From positions 474,233 to 538,232 of the forward strand of contig FMBT01000306.1 in NCBI GenBank assembly GCA_900095095.1: DNA of 64,000 nucleotides, read 5' to 3'. This stretch comes from Fragilariopsis cylindrus CCMP1102. Lineage: Eukaryota > Bacillariophyta > Bacillariophyceae > Bacillariales > Bacillariaceae. A model generated the notes under the pieces. It ran no database searches, had not been told where the DNA came from, and saw only the letters and a list, made by a program, of their open reading frames with translations. A program made the translations under genes and the position numbers. Shown here in pieces: positions 35,036 to 47,206 of this stretch; position 1 is the stretch's first letter; each line of letters begins with the position of its first letter.

Positions 35036-36378
35036 GATTGTATTTGTTCTGTTTGGTGTAGTTTTTCGGCGTCGATTGGCAGAGTAATTAAAATTGTGAG
35101 AACTGGTCCAAGTAGCACTGTTATGAAAATGGTATGCCGATATCCGTTTTAGATAGATAGATATCCATTTTAGATAGACAGACGGAACATTGTTTTGGTT
35201 TGATTGCATTGAACATCGTTATCTTCCAGCCGCCTCAAATGCATAACGAGAAGAGTCAACGGTCCAATCAGTTGTCGCAATATTCGAATATGAGAAGCCG
35301 AGATCTTTTCAAAGAAGAAAAACATCACCAAGAAAACTGTGACAGAAATATGTCAAAATTAACAGCCGTATTTATTGATGATCACATTTATCACAAACAC
35401 GACTGCATGACGCGGTCGCGGTTCGCAAATGTTGCTTAGCTTGATTCGGGTGACTTGTACTTTAGCTCAGCAGAAAACATATCTTGATAAAGACTACAAA
35501 ATAATATGATCTTAGTTTATCATAATTATTATGTATCACTATAACAGAGATGCTAAGCCATGCTATTGAACCCCTTTACAGTCACTGGAGCGCTTCAATT
35601 TAATATCTTGAACTATTTGCATTGTTTGAATTGGTCTTTGTGCAACCCCCTCATAATTATTGTTGTTATTTTAGTCTATTATAGTTTAACAGATTCATAT
35701 TTATAGTATTAGTTCTATGTTGTTGTCATGACTTGAAAAATGCTATCAAGGTATCTCTATTGCTACTGCTCTAAGAAATACAACAGAAGTACCGGTATGT
35801 AGCGTTAAAACAAAGAAATTAACTATATAAGGTTTCTTAAATGAGTAAGAGAACTAAATAGTACTAATCTTATTATTGGTATAAGATTTTAAAATATCGA
35901 CTCACTCAATGGTATAGCATTAATAGTTTCTAAAACATAGTGGTTTAGTAATTTATTATATCATTCAACTTTTATGTTGCATTTTGTTTGCTTTTCCTTC
36001 TTTTGCCGCAAAAAAACTTCTTTATTATTATATCTTTTGAAGAAAAGCACATCACATCATGTAAATCGTCCCTCTAACAGTCAACCCATCCTAGTAGCTA
36101 GCTGATTGATTTGTTAAAATTCATAGGATGGATCCAATACAAAAATCCCAGTAGTTATGATATGTTCCGTAACTGTATTATTTTATTGCTTCAGGTCCTG
36201 AATGGCGCAGAGTATCAGATATCTGTTGACGATCTTGATAGCAGACTGGTTGTATTCATACAGATACCTTTAGTACTATCGTGTATTCGATTCCCCCCTA
36301 AATAATATCACCTGGTACCTTCGAAATAATGGAAAGATGATGCATCCAGTGTTGGAGTTGTCTCTTCTTTTTCCTAGT
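35036..36378. other. Long AT-rich spacer
   Basis: About 1.3 kb without coding signal on either strand. Short open frames near 35200 and 36111 lack supported starts or recognisable content. Confidence 0.5.
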
Positions 36379-37097
36379 TCATTTAGTATTTATTTGGTTA
36401 ACATGCTTTGCGCTTTTATCGTGTACGACGGTACTTGGGGCTCTACCAAAATCTTCCGGCAGAGCATTTGATGGAAGTAATTTTAAAGTATGCGTTGTAA
36501 TGATTTTCACCATTGCCAAATGATGGATAGTATGATGAGCCGCAAATCCAAGTTCCCGTCCAATTGTACTTGATAACATATATTCACCCTCGGCAGGATC
36601 TCCCGATAACATAAAACAAGCTAGAACAGGTTTGTTATTGTTGCCTTCTCTTCTTCTTCTTCTTCTTCTTCTTCTTCTTCTTCTTCTTCTTTATTATTAC
36701 TATTATTATTGACCTTTACAATTTCCTGCGAGGAGGAGGATTCCAACGCGTCAATACCTTCTTCAAGCAATCGTTTCACTCCTAGAATTCGTTCTTCTGC
36801 AGCATCCATATTTGATTCGTCATCTCGACCTCGTACACGGATGTCATAATGTATCTCAACGATTTTGTTATTGTATTCTTTATTCTCTTTATTTTCCGCT
36901 ATATTGTTGACAACGAGTTCCATATGATCAATACTATGACGAAAATGTTGCCCAACACTCGCTCCAACGATAGGACAAACCTCGGCGAAACGAATACTAG
37001 CTTGTTTCGGTCCAAATTTCTGCTGCAATGCGGTTATAAGGTCTAATTTTTGTTTCAGTACACCAATGTTGGCACGAAGGAGGGAGGTTGTCGCCAT
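36379..37097 (-). CDS. DinB-like superfamily protein
   Basis: Four-helix metal-binding fold of the DinB/YfiT type; function unknown. Helix 1 and 2 motifs are LLRANIGVLKQKLDLITAL and ASVGQHFRHSIDHMELV. The C-terminal helix is GFAAHHTIHHLAMVK. Together they give the His set expected to bind a metal. An acidic Glu run of about 15 residues from a (GAA)n tract sits in the middle. One base is missing in that tract near 36650; corrected, EEE continues to GNNNKPVLACFMLSGD and the product is 239 residues. Breakage inside a microsatellite could be real length variation rather than error. Start is the ATG in MATTSLLRAN. Confidence 0.72.
36645..36691. repeat. (CTT/GAA)n trinucleotide tract, coding
   Basis: It encodes the Glu run of the DinB-like protein on the minus strand and holds that gene's frame break. 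Confidence 0.92.
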
Positions 37098-37607
37098 GAT
37101 AGTTGTTTCATTTGTCGTTGCTGCTTACTTGGCTGTATTTACGGCATGCCTTTGATGTGTTTGTGGTGTTTAATTCACGTCGCGATATTTTCAATTTCCC
37201 TTGTTTTTTGCGATCAAAAAGAAACTAAAGTATGCCGTATTCAAATTCAAATCAGTTAAATTTGATGTGATAAGAAAAGTGTCAATAAAAGTATTCGTTG
37301 ACAACCGTACGTGGTAAGGAATTATCTGTTGAATAGTGTACTACAGTATACTAAATGAAATTAAAAGATTTATTGTGAAGCATTTATTAAAAAGGAAAAA
37401 GAATATTCTTTGAATATTGTGGATATTGTTTTGAATTTTTGGTTTACTTTCCAGATTTATATGTATAGATAGAGAGACGACAGACAGTATGTGTGGTTAT
37501 GGTATGGTATTTCTTTTTTATCGTAATTTGTATATGGTAGTCAGGGGATATAGTGAAACAGTATTGACTTATACTGTGTTTTCCAAAAGGAAACAATGTG
37601 CGTAAAA
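37098..37607. other. Intergenic region
   Basis: It lies upstream of the DinB-like gene and downstream of the LPMO-FAS1 gene. AT-rich with GA-rich stretches; no gene was seen. Confidence 0.4.
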
Positions 37608-39865
37608 TTAACCAAATTTGGGGAACATTACTCCGTCGACAACATGAGCAACTCCATTGCCTACAATGAAGTGATAATAAAAGGAGAAAGAAGTAAAAGT
37701 TGGAAATAGAGAGAGAGAAATGAGATGTCGATGGAAAGTGTACCAATTGAAAAGACAAAGGCAAAAGCAGGTACTTTAGATAGAAACGTACAGAATTTGA
37801 TATCAGTTTGAATGATCTGAGGAGAAGACATTAATTGAGTATTCCCGGCACCATTCTGATACATCGCACTGTTGATGCATTTGGTACGGCTTGAATCACC
37901 GTTGAACATTTCAATTTTTTCTCCACACTTGAGGTCATCACTGTTGAGGATTTTACCAGGAATGGCATGGAACATAAGCTAGAGAGAGGAAGACAAGTGA
38001 TAAAACAAAAGATGTACGTGGTTAGCAAGTTTCTTGTTTGTTAAAAGCATTGATAGAAATATACCAAACAAAAGAACACATCAACGTACGATATTGTTCA
38101 CAGTATCATTGGACAATGGTTCAAGTGTCTCTCCAGCTTTCTCAAAAGCATCATCATTGGGAATGAAAAATGTCCACGTTTCTTTGTCAAAGGAGGAATC
38201 TAATTTAGCAGCCTTTGAGGCATCACAGAAAAGAATAAAATCCTTGCCATCGCAAACAATGTCATCTATTAATATTCATGAATTAATAGAGAACAAGAAG
38301 TGTGTTAGTAGAAGCATCAACTGTGTTCGATAATGAAATGTATTCGAAGGAGCAATGGATTATAAATATGAGACGCATACAAACTTACCGAGTGATTTGC
38401 ACTTGTCACTGTTGTTGTCATTGTCGTCACTATCACCATCTCCTAGCATATTCTCAGGATCAACAATTGTGACAATAGCACACTGTGTCCAAACCTGTGG
38501 TGTTTGTTCGGAATCCCATCTCCAGCTAACAACGTAATCACCATTGAGACCTTCGGGAACCTTCAATTCGTCAACAACTTTCCAATGATATAGAACAGCT
38601 TCCAAATCAGGAGAATTTCCAAAGGCACCATAACCATAATATCCCGGAGGAGCGTGATCCGTGAACTGCGGTTCCGTGCAATTTCCAGAAAAACTGCCGT
38701 CATTGTTTTGTGATATGTTTTTGCATGGAGGGATACCAAGTTTCCTCCATGTGCTACCCTTTGGCATAACACCATCAGTATTATCGTCATTGATATCCAT
38801 GGCGTCAAATGTAATGTTTACGGTGGTGGTGCCGTCATCAGATGTGACAATGAATAAAGATTTATCACTGGCAAATTCCATCACGGTTGCTTGAAAGCAG
38901 GTTTCGTCAAGTGTGTTGTTAATCAAGTTATCAAGAGGACAGAGACGATATTGATGTCCTCCTCCGTGGTTGGCATTGATGGCATATGATCCTTCAACAA
39001 TCTCTCCTGAGGTCCAAACAGTTGGATATGCAGCTACCGAGTCACCCTGTGCATTTTGCATCAGCATGTTCACCTCCCAGGATAGAACGGTAGATCCTAA
39101 AGTGCCGGCAGGAGGGTCCATATTCTTAGGCGGCCTATCTCTGTTGACGATTCCACCTTCACCATGGGTAACAAGATAGAAACCGTCGCCGGGTCCAGCA
39201 ATGTAATCTCTTGCATCTGAAAATTTCCACCCACCAAGAACGCCGCAAGAATCTACGAGGGGTGCAGTTCCAGGAACAAACCACGGATTGCCTGCATAAA
39301 TTGATGCCGAAATATTGCCTTTGTCTACCTCGTTCTGCCTATATTCCATATCCTTTGCACACACTTTGGTATTATTTTTATAATGCCTGGCTGCGACCGG
39401 ACCGTCGCAGTCACCATCAAAGTAGAACTTCGGGTTCGAAAGCTGGTCGATACTTTTCAAAGTAGGTTCCAACAATTCTTCGCAGAACCCCCCCCCACTG
39501 TCCGTTTGGATTTTCACCCTACAAAGAGAAAAAGGAAGATAGGAAGAGAAAGTAGAACAAGGCCAGGTGATGAGTTTGCAATGGCGGAAAAGTTCATGTT
39601 ACATATTCACAAGGATTATTGTTCTATTAACATAGTCATAACATAAAGGAGTACGTACAGTTGCCTTGCATCCTGGCGCTGTTCCGGTTGTAAACCAATT
39701 AACATTGTAGGGATCTACCCCATCTACAGCACATTCACCACTGCAAGGGTTTATCATCCGCTTTGGACCCTCAGGATCAACCAGTCTAGCATGTCCTAAC
39801 ACGGATAGAACCACAGAAGAAGTGATTGCGATTCGAAGAAGGCAAGCATTACTAAACTTCATCAT
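37608..39865 (-). CDS. Secreted LPMO-like protein fused to a fasciclin (FAS1) domain
   Basis: Five exons: 39659-39865, 38389-39518, 38090-38265, 37792-37978 and 37608-37660; introns are 140, 123, 111 and 131 bp. The signal peptide ends VVLSVLG, so the mature chain starts HARLVDP; an N-terminal His is the first ligand of the LPMO copper site. A second His candidate is in ANHGGGHQYRLCPLDN, and a family-like end is SWRWDSEQTPQVWTQCA. Many paired Cys suggest an extracellular fold. After an Asp/Asn linker (GDGDSDDNDNN) comes a FAS1 domain (TWTFFIPNDDAFEKAGE, LMFHAIPGKI, HVVDGVMFPKFG). One extra G in a G9 run (39489-39497) breaks the frame; with eight the join reads NGQWGGFCEELL. Corrected length is about 583 residues. 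Substrate and copper activity are inferred. Confidence 0.78.
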
Positions 39866-40657
39866 CGTTGTATTGTTTTATTGATATTTGTTTATCGGAA
39901 AAGAAAGATATAAAACGAAGCCAAGATTCATATTATGTACAGTAGTGGATCGATGTGAAGGAAGGAAAAAAAATTAAGTACAATGTAGTAACGCATAAAC
40001 GTACTTCAAAATTCGTATGACTTTATTTTTGATTGTCGCGCTATGTAACGTAACGTAACGTAACGTTACTATTATTACTTCACACTACAGTACTACTACC
40101 ACATTGTAGCAATTATTCGCTCTTACAGTACACGCTTGGGAGCGTTCTTCAAAGTGCAATCTTCGGTCAAGTCAAAACAAATACTCCGAGAGCGAAAAAA
40201 ACTTTCATTTTTCAAATCTTCTCTTTCCTATTTCGCGCTACTGTAGCATGTGTATTTTTTCGCGTTCCGATTTATGTCATGATCAGGAACTCTTTAAATT
40301 AGGCATCACGGAAGATTGATCACCGAAGATTGCTTTAGCATGTGTATGTTTTCGCGTTCTTCTTTTTCGGAAAATTCTGTACATAACTGATGTTGATACA
40401 TTTATTTACTAGATGAATGAATTCAGTGAGCCATAATTAGAAATTAAATTCCTAATTTCTTCTTTAAAATTCGGTTCATAATTAAATTACATGAATCCAG
40501 TTTCACGCTACCAGTTTCGCGCTACCAGGGGCATGCGCTTCACTGGGCGTTTTGCAGTTATAAGTGGTCCAAAGCTCGGGTTCAAGTTGGATTGAAAATG
40601 ATAAAATCCTTCTTTCAATAAGTACTGCCGCTACCAATAGGTCCATTCGCCACCATC
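39866..40657. other. Spacer with short repeats
   Basis: A (CGTAA)n run of four units lies at 40045-40067. GCATGTGTAT-TTTTTCGCGTTC occurs twice (near 40245 and 40337), and TTTCGCGCTAC-type words recur near 40220 and 40500-40530. No gene was seen. Confidence 0.5.
40045..40067. repeat. (CGTAA)n pentanucleotide repeat
   Basis: Four consecutive GTAAC/CGTAA units, perfect. Confidence 0.92.
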
Positions 40658-41107
40658 TTATTTGGGTCGAATGACACCACTATTCGTCCTGTGCAAGCGG
40701 CATGGAAGATAGTGCTGTAATTCTCTTGGAAACATGCTGGCTACCCAGGGCCAACCTGGTTTCTCATCTACTGCTGCTGATTTCTTAGTATTCGCAGTCG
40801 TATTCGCCGTGGTCGTATTATTCGTAGTCACATTTGTATTCGTATTCGTATTATTCGCAATAATAAATGACGACAACATCATAGGATATTCAAAATAAAG
40901 GGATGGAGGACTCCTATCATCTGTTGGTGTTAGGAAGAAAAGACTGTAGATAATTGCAATCGTAGTTAATAGTAATGCGATTAATATCATTACCATCGCT
41001 GCTGGACTATTTTTTGTTACGCTTTGTTTCTCCTTCTTCTTCTTCTTCTTCTGCTGCTGCGCCTGATTATGCTTCTGATGCTGCTTCTTATTCTTCATCA
41101 TCATCAT
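40658..41107 (-). CDS. Small single-pass membrane protein, unknown
   Basis: Not recognised. The 149-residue frame starts with MMMMKNKKQHQK and a Lys/Gln-rich basic tail. One transmembrane helix follows (AAMVMILIALLLTTIAIIYSL). The tail is Asn/Thr-rich with several N-x-T sequons (NNTTTANTTANT) and ends KPGWPWVASMFPRELQHYLP...GVIRPK. Topology looks type II: basic cytosolic N-terminus and glycosylated lumenal C-terminus. Coding status rests on this coherent layout only. Confidence 0.45.
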   Translation of the reverse strand: MMMMKNKKQHQKHNQAQQQKKKKKKEKQSVTKNSPAAMVMILIALLLTTIAIIYSLFFLTPTDDRSPPSLYFEYPMMLSSFIIANNTNTNTNVTTNNTTTANTTANTKKSAAVDEKPGWPWVASMFPRELQHYLPCRLHRTNSGVIRPK

Positions 41108-41550
41108 CGTCGTTGTCGTCGTCGTCCTTTTATTACTGCTACTTCTTCTTTGTCTTCCAATTCAGCAGCTTTCTAGCATGAATCCTAGCAGTACTGGATA
41201 TTGATAATAGCTTCCTTTTAAATAATTCTATCAATATATTTTTACCATCTAATCTTCTTTGATGAAAGTTTTTAGCCGTCGAGAGGAAAAACCTAGATAA
41301 AGTCTACTTCGAAGATCCCACCCTAATATATCGAGTCGCTCAATCAAGGGAATCGTTAATTTCTGAGAAGGAGTACCAACACCCACCCTAATATTAGTAG
41401 TCACCTTGTCAATGGAAGTACTATTGAATAAATTGTTAACTTCAATGTATGTTCTATGTGAAAACGTTAAGAAAAACGAAATAATATGAATATGTCAGTT
41501 GTTTGTTCTGCAGTAAACGGATGAAAATAATAATGGATGAATAATACTTC
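41108..41550. other. Intergenic region
   Basis: Spacer upstream of the small membrane protein gene. ACCCACCCTAATAT-like words occur near 41320 and 41385. No gene was seen. Confidence 0.4.
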
Positions 41551-43154
41551 CTACTCATTAAAACAGAATGATACTCGGGCGTACCTTCGCAAGAGACTAG
41601 CATTGAACTTTACTTTTTCACTTTCGAATCCTCCACGAGCATCGCCCGATAACAACATTTGAATCAATAGTGCATGTACGTAGGCCTGTAATTCATCCCT
41701 CATGGTTGCTCCTGCCTTCAACCAGACATAAATAGCGGAGTTGATACCGTACCCAATCACGTATAGCAAACTATCTCGTTCCTCAAAGTCAGACAGGTAG
41801 AGTGTACAGTTTTGCAGACGATTCCAATCAAGAGTTCTCGATACACGAATCGACGGAAAGACAAGGTGCCATATGGAGGAAAGCAAAGACTCTTGAATAG
41901 ATTCAGGAGAGTCAAAGTCGTGAATAGATTCTAACAATTCCGGTGATATTGATGCCGCTTTGATGTGATCGTCACGATCGTTTTTGCTATTCTGATTTTT
42001 TGACGTCATCGTTGCCGTTATCGCCGTCTTTTTCTGTTGTCGTACTTGATTGGCCATAATGACGATCGATTGTCGAAATAGTTGTCGCGTTCGTTCTGGA
42101 TTGAGTGTCCTTAGTTTTAATAATGAAACGGCCTTATAATTCGCAAATACATGAATTACTGTTAAGATTCCAAATAATAGCCACGTCCAAAAGAAGGGAT
42201 TATTTTGACCATGTCGATCCAGTAATTTCGCTACCCAAACACCTCCAATCATTCCTAGAAGACTTACTAACGTCTCTTGCGTTGATTCCTTAGCAGTTAG
42301 ATCTGCTACATTCCCACCGTCTTTTGCAAAATGCTGCGTAATATGTCCCTTGGTAGCACCTGCAGTAATCCCACAAATTGTTTTCCCGATCGTACTTAAA
42401 CCTAAGATCCATATCGACCAATCCTGACCAAAATATGGAGCGACCATATCTAGTGTCAAAGCAACATCGTTAATAACGTCTGCCAGTAATAATCGAAACT
42501 CTTTAGCATGCGAATCGAAGTACGATCCAGCGAAATAGGAATAAACAAGACCCCCAATCATTCCTGTTCCATCCCGTAATGCCCAACTTAAAGCTGCTGA
42601 CAATGCTGTAGCTTCAGCATTACCAACTCCAGCAGCTTCAAAGACTGCCTTCGCAGACACAACACCTCTCCAATATGAGCTTTTTTTGTTTTATTTATGG
42701 TGCGTGAGATAGAATATCATATGTTGTACCAGAATAGTTTTCTAGTAACAGAATCAAGGTGGATCAAAAATTGATAATTTGCAACTTACCATAATCCCTG
42801 TAAGCCATCGTACATTTGATATGGTAGATACGTCGAACCAACCGAATGGGGATATCCCAATGGTAAAAATAGTTGTCGTAATACTTTAACTGGAGAACGA
42901 AAAATATCACCTGTAGGAATCATCTTCTTCTTCGTCATCTTCGTCACTCGTCTATTATTACTCATTATCACCTTGCTATTGCTACCATTACTGTTGTTGG
43001 ATACTATTTCTTCTACTTGTAACGTATATTCACATACGGGTTGTTGTTGTTCTCGCGACGACGACGAATCTGCTTCACCTTCGTCAGCGTCGGTGCTGTT
43101 TTTACCCTTCAGAATCGAAGGATCCTCCTCATATTCGAGAACCGTTACCTTCAT
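41551..43154 (-). CDS. RUS (root UV-B sensitive, DUF647) family protein
   Basis: Exon 1 is 42790-43154 and exon 2 is 41551-42679, with a 110-bp GTAAGT intron (phase 2). The junction restores the conserved LQGLCSYWRGVVSAKAVFEA. The DUF647 core is clear: FLPLGYPHSVGSTYLPYQMYD, then ALSWALRDGTGMIGGLVYSYF, then KEFRLLLADVINDVALTLDM, then ITQHFAKDGGNVADLTAKES, with several membrane-associated segments. The N-terminal 85 residues are acidic, Ser/Asn-rich and low complexity, and a Lys/Thr/Asn insert lies in the C-terminal half. Plant RUS proteins act in vitamin B6-linked growth and auxin transport; the role in algae is unknown. No frame break in about 490 residues. Confidence 0.92.
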
Positions 43155-43563
43155 TCTGCCTCTCCTACTTTTCGACTTTGTCGGCGGTAGGAATACTGTA
43201 CTACTGCTATATCTAGTCTATTTCTTAATGTAACGTTGACAATAATAAATAATGACAAACCATGATGTCGAAAGAAAAAATGAAAAGATCATGATGAGAC
43301 CGTGACTGACACAAAAATTATTCATTGTAACGCGCTAATTGCGCGCTTTCTGATCAATCAGAAGATATCGTACTAGTATCAGTATATCTGTAATAATACG
43401 AGTATTCGAGTATATTCTGTAATATACAATACTTGTATATGTTCGTACACGATGCGAGATCCAAAAATCAAAAGCCAATACATAGCATCGAAGCACTTTT
43501 GTTCGATTGATTGTACATTGTTCTCGAAAAAGGGACAACAAAGCCAGCGACAGCGAAGGAGCA
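43155..43563. other. Divergent intergenic region
   Basis: Shared upstream region of the RUS gene (-) and the hotdog gene (+). It includes CGCGCTAATTGCGCGC near 43330 and AT-rich sequence. Confidence 0.4.
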
Positions 43564-45041
43564 ATGAAGCGTTCCATCCCTGTTGCTAAAGCCTCTTATG
43601 TTACGAAGAAAAGTGAAAATGGCGTTATCCGAAGTTTAATGGACTTTTTGCGTTTGCAATCTCGATTGGAGGCAAAGAATGGCAAACCAACATACGCGCA
43701 TTTTCTGGGTCTGTCGGCATCGCCGGTAATAATGAACAACGACGGCGTATTTGATGATGACAATGATCCATCATTCGTTCAAGAAAATCAATTTTCTTTC
43801 TTAGAAAAATCAAATACTGATGAGCAAAAGAAAGAGCCACCATCATTGGTTTTTCGGTATCGTTTTCCATCGAATGATCGGTTACGATATCTATTCGAAG
43901 ATCCACATTATTACGAAGATGAACAATCGCGTGCTGGAATAAGGTCGCAACAACAGCAGCAGCAGCATCTTCGATACCGTCATCGTCGTCATAATCTCTC
44001 CACATACATGAGTATCATGGATGAGGTAACAACGTTTGGTCTTATCTCAGCAACTCCACAACATCCAAGGCCTGGTGTTAGTGTGACAATGCAATCTCAA
44101 TGGGGACCACAGAAGGTGGGGTCGTCGTCATCGTCGTCGTCGGTAGAAACAGCAACGGATAATGACAATGATGATAATGATGCATCATCGTCGATGATTC
44201 TAGGAGAAGAAGTTGATATCGTTACAACCATCACAAAAATGGGACGAAATCTTGGATTTGTTCGTGCTGAAGTACGAGATCCATCGACAGGTGGAGTTAT
44301 TTGCTTTTTTGATCAGGTTAAATATTTACCACCCGGATGGTTCTTTAGTATAATACTAACGCCAATTGGTAGATGGTTTATTGATAATATTTATCTAAGA
44401 TATAATAATAATAATGTTCATCATAAGAGAAGCGTTATTGCACCAACCCAAAATAGTAATAATGACCACAGTAATGACGATAATAATAATGGGAACGACT
44501 ATAGTGGGATTACGGATTCCTTTCATATAACAAGTGATACGACGGCATCATTTCGATTCGGACCACAACATACGAATGGGTTTGGTGGATTGCATGGTGG
44601 ATTCCAAGCAATTCTTATGGAACGTTTAGGACAAGCAGTCGCACGGAATGAATTCTTACAGCTGTTCAATACTACTAGTAACAGTAGCAGTAGTAGTACT
44701 ACCACTGATGATCCTTCTGGTGATGATGTATCAACTATCACAACAATAACGTCGGCGTCGACCTTGACGTTGAATGCGAACGAATGCAAGTATCATATCA
44801 ATCATCTGCGTCTACTAGAAGGTTAGAATTATGTGCATATGTGATAGACCCACCACGACTTGATCGACCTTCTATTACTCTTCGAATAGAAATTTTGCGA
44901 CACAGCAAACAACCCAGAGATAATAGTAATCACCGAAAAGCAGTTGTTGTCAGCGAGGGAATTTTAACCTTTGTAGAAAAAACTTCCTACTCGAAAACAC
45001 TAAAGAACAAACAATGTATTAATACAGAACAAGACAGATAA
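43564..45041 (+). CDS. Hotdog-fold thioesterase-like protein (4HBT/PaaI type)
   Basis: Probable acyl-CoA thioesterase-family protein; substrate unknown. It starts at the ATG giving MKRSIPVAKASYVTKK; the frame extends upstream without an ATG. One hotdog-like block (about residues 160-260) reads MDEVTTFGLISATPQHPRPG, then VDIVTTITKMGRNLGFVRAE, then GVICFFDQVKYLPPGW. A second block carries NGFGGLHGGFQAILMERLGQ, the HGG-helix typical of hotdog enzymes. Poly-Ser, Asn and Asp inserts separate the blocks. A 1-bp loss near 44823 creates a false TAG; the other frame continues LELCAYVIDPPRLDRPS and ends EQDR. Corrected length is 492 residues. Confidence 0.72.
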
Positions 45042-45495
45042 GTTTTGATTTAATTCGTAAAATAATATTATTATAGAAGTACATATTAAATATTGGCATT
45101 TTTTTATATGTAGCGAGTTTGAACATATCATTATTGTATAACAATTATACATATTGTATAGCAATTATATATATTGTATAACGATATCAAATGATATCGG
45201 TATCGATTGGTTCGTTCAGTAGTAGAAATAAATTTCCACTGTATGTGCATGCATATATATATATCGAATAGTAGTAAACAACCTACGTATGAAAAATATC
45301 TCTCGTTCCCTGCTTACGGTTCAATTGACCGACGAGTGCGACCAACGTTGTGTGCATGGGGTAGGCAGGTACGCCTAAGAAGGTTTACTGGGATATACTC
45401 TTCCTAGTTGCAATTGATATAACGTGACGCTTTCTTCACCTATCGTTGTCCTTCTGCTTTTTCCATTTCCCTCTCTTTCTTCTTCTTCTACTTAA
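45042..45495. other. Spacer between convergent genes
   Basis: AT-rich, with the 20-bp tandem repeat listed separately. No gene was seen. Confidence 0.4.
45133..45188. repeat. 20-bp tandem repeat, about 2.7 copies
   Basis: The unit ATTGTATAACAATTATACAT is repeated with few changes; each unit is also partly self-complementary. Confidence 0.85.
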
Positions 45496-46299
45496 TTAGA
45501 ACCAGGAAGATTCCTGCTTCGATTGATTTCTTGGCCTTGTCGATAATCGACGGAGGATTTGTGCCTCATGTGGATGACCGTGTTCACGTGCAGATCGTGC
45601 CTTAATGGCAGAACCAGGATCCATTCCTGCAAAGGCCACATTTTCTTCCTTTTGTTTACTATCACGACGAATGATACTCGAACGAAATCCATCAAATTTA
45701 AACATTCATTAGGAAATTCAAAATCAGATGGTACATGTTTCTTTAATAATAAAGATGAACAAAACTGTTTAGATACCACATGTGATTTCTCTAGAAAGTA
45801 GTAGTATTAGAGAATAGAAAACAACAGCAAATGAGAATTGATAATACAATTTTTGGGAGTTTATATCATAATTAGTATGTTACATACTGTACTGACCTTC
45901 TTCCAAATAGTTCTCCTCTATGTATACAATATAGAATAGATATTAGTGACAGTGACAGTGATAGTCCAAGTACGATATTGAATATGCAGGCACGAATGAA
46001 TGTATATTATTCAGTATAATATGATATAACATAATCGTTAAAGATGATAGAATATTCGTTAGAGATTGATGAATGACTTAATATACTCGAATACGGGTTT
46101 CCGAAAACATATATTTATATTATTTATACATCACATTGACTTTGGATCAATGACAAGAAACACGATCGACACTTTTTGTATCTGTGAAATACTGCATTCA
46201 GAAACATTAGGAAAACTTACGTAAATGATCGTTTGCATTCCTTGCGCTACCCTTTCTAGGGAAATTCATAGCTCTAGCAGGATGGTTGTCGTTACTCAT
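45496..46299 (-). CDS. Small basic protein, unknown, with candidate 21-nt microexon
   Basis: Not recognised. Exon 1 (46221-46299) encodes MSNDNHPARAMNFPRKGSAR and ends at a GTAAGT donor. The last exon (45496-45790) follows CTTTCTAG and encodes KSHVVSKQFCSSLLLKKHV, then after a 1-bp loss near 45706 (GAATG for GAAATG) FKFDGFRSSIIRRDSKQ and a C-terminus AKE-like in layout: IKARSAREHGHPHEAQILRR...QESSWF. Between them a 21-nt segment (45897-45917, ENYLEE) is flanked by ATAG and GTCAGT and keeps the frame, so it may be a microexon. Length is 124 or 131 residues. The total is a multiple of three only when the lost base is restored. Confidence 0.5.
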
Positions 46300-47206
46300 T
46301 TTATTACTACTACTATTTATTATTACTATTACTACTGTTGCTGCTGCTGTTTTTCTTGCTATTTGATGAATGAATGAATCGAATCGAATTGAATTGTTTT
46401 CGGTTTGCTTAGTCCAACAATTTGTGTTGCAATGACGATGACTATGACGAGTGACAAAATAGTAGAATCTTCTGAACGGCTACAGTACTACAGTGTTGTG
46501 TACGTTGCACGATCTTTCTGGACAATCTTCGTTACTGCACTAATAGCTGCTACGTAGCACGATCTTTTTTTTTCGCAACCTACCATCTAATAAGATATCC
46601 TTCTTGGGTGCTTGTACACTCGCTCGTGTACATCAAACATCGTGCATCATGACAACTCTCTATCCAATCAAATGAAGCAAGCATGAAGCAATGAAGCAAT
46701 AATGAAGCATGCAATCAAATAATTAAAGAATCAAGAATCAAAGAAGCAAATTAAGAATTTGATGTGCCTTCTTCTTGATTTTGTGATTGAAATCAATCAA
46801 TTTTTCTGGCGCGAATGAATCCGTACAAATATACGAAATATAAAGACTACTGTAGTACTCACATGCATGAGTACGATAATATTATATACTTTTTAACACC
46901 ACTGACGTTAGCTATAGTAGTAGAGTTTCTTCTCAGCATATCTACTTTGATATATTGTATTATAAACCTATCTACGGGTGAGGCATGAAGAGGTTTTCTT
47001 ATTGCTCACAATAACCATGGTTCATACCTAGTACTTTTATAGTAGATTACTCCACTCTCAGCACTCTAAAAAATACCTGTCATCATAATTCATTCTAAAA
47101 TACTCCTTGTTATTGCCCTTATTCCCTTTCTGGTCCTACTGCAGCTAGCACTACTAGTATATTGTTGTGATATCTGGTCTATGTGGGTTCTAAAATTGAC
47201 AAGGCT
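46300..47206. other. Intergenic region with short direct repeats
   Basis: GAATC/GAATT words repeat near 46370-46395 and GAAGCAAT/CATGAAGC words near 46670-46745. No gene was seen. Confidence 0.4.

Noticed and set aside
36111-36305. Short plus-strand frame in the 35-36 kb spacer
   Set aside because: No ATG start, no family features and no adjoining exon.
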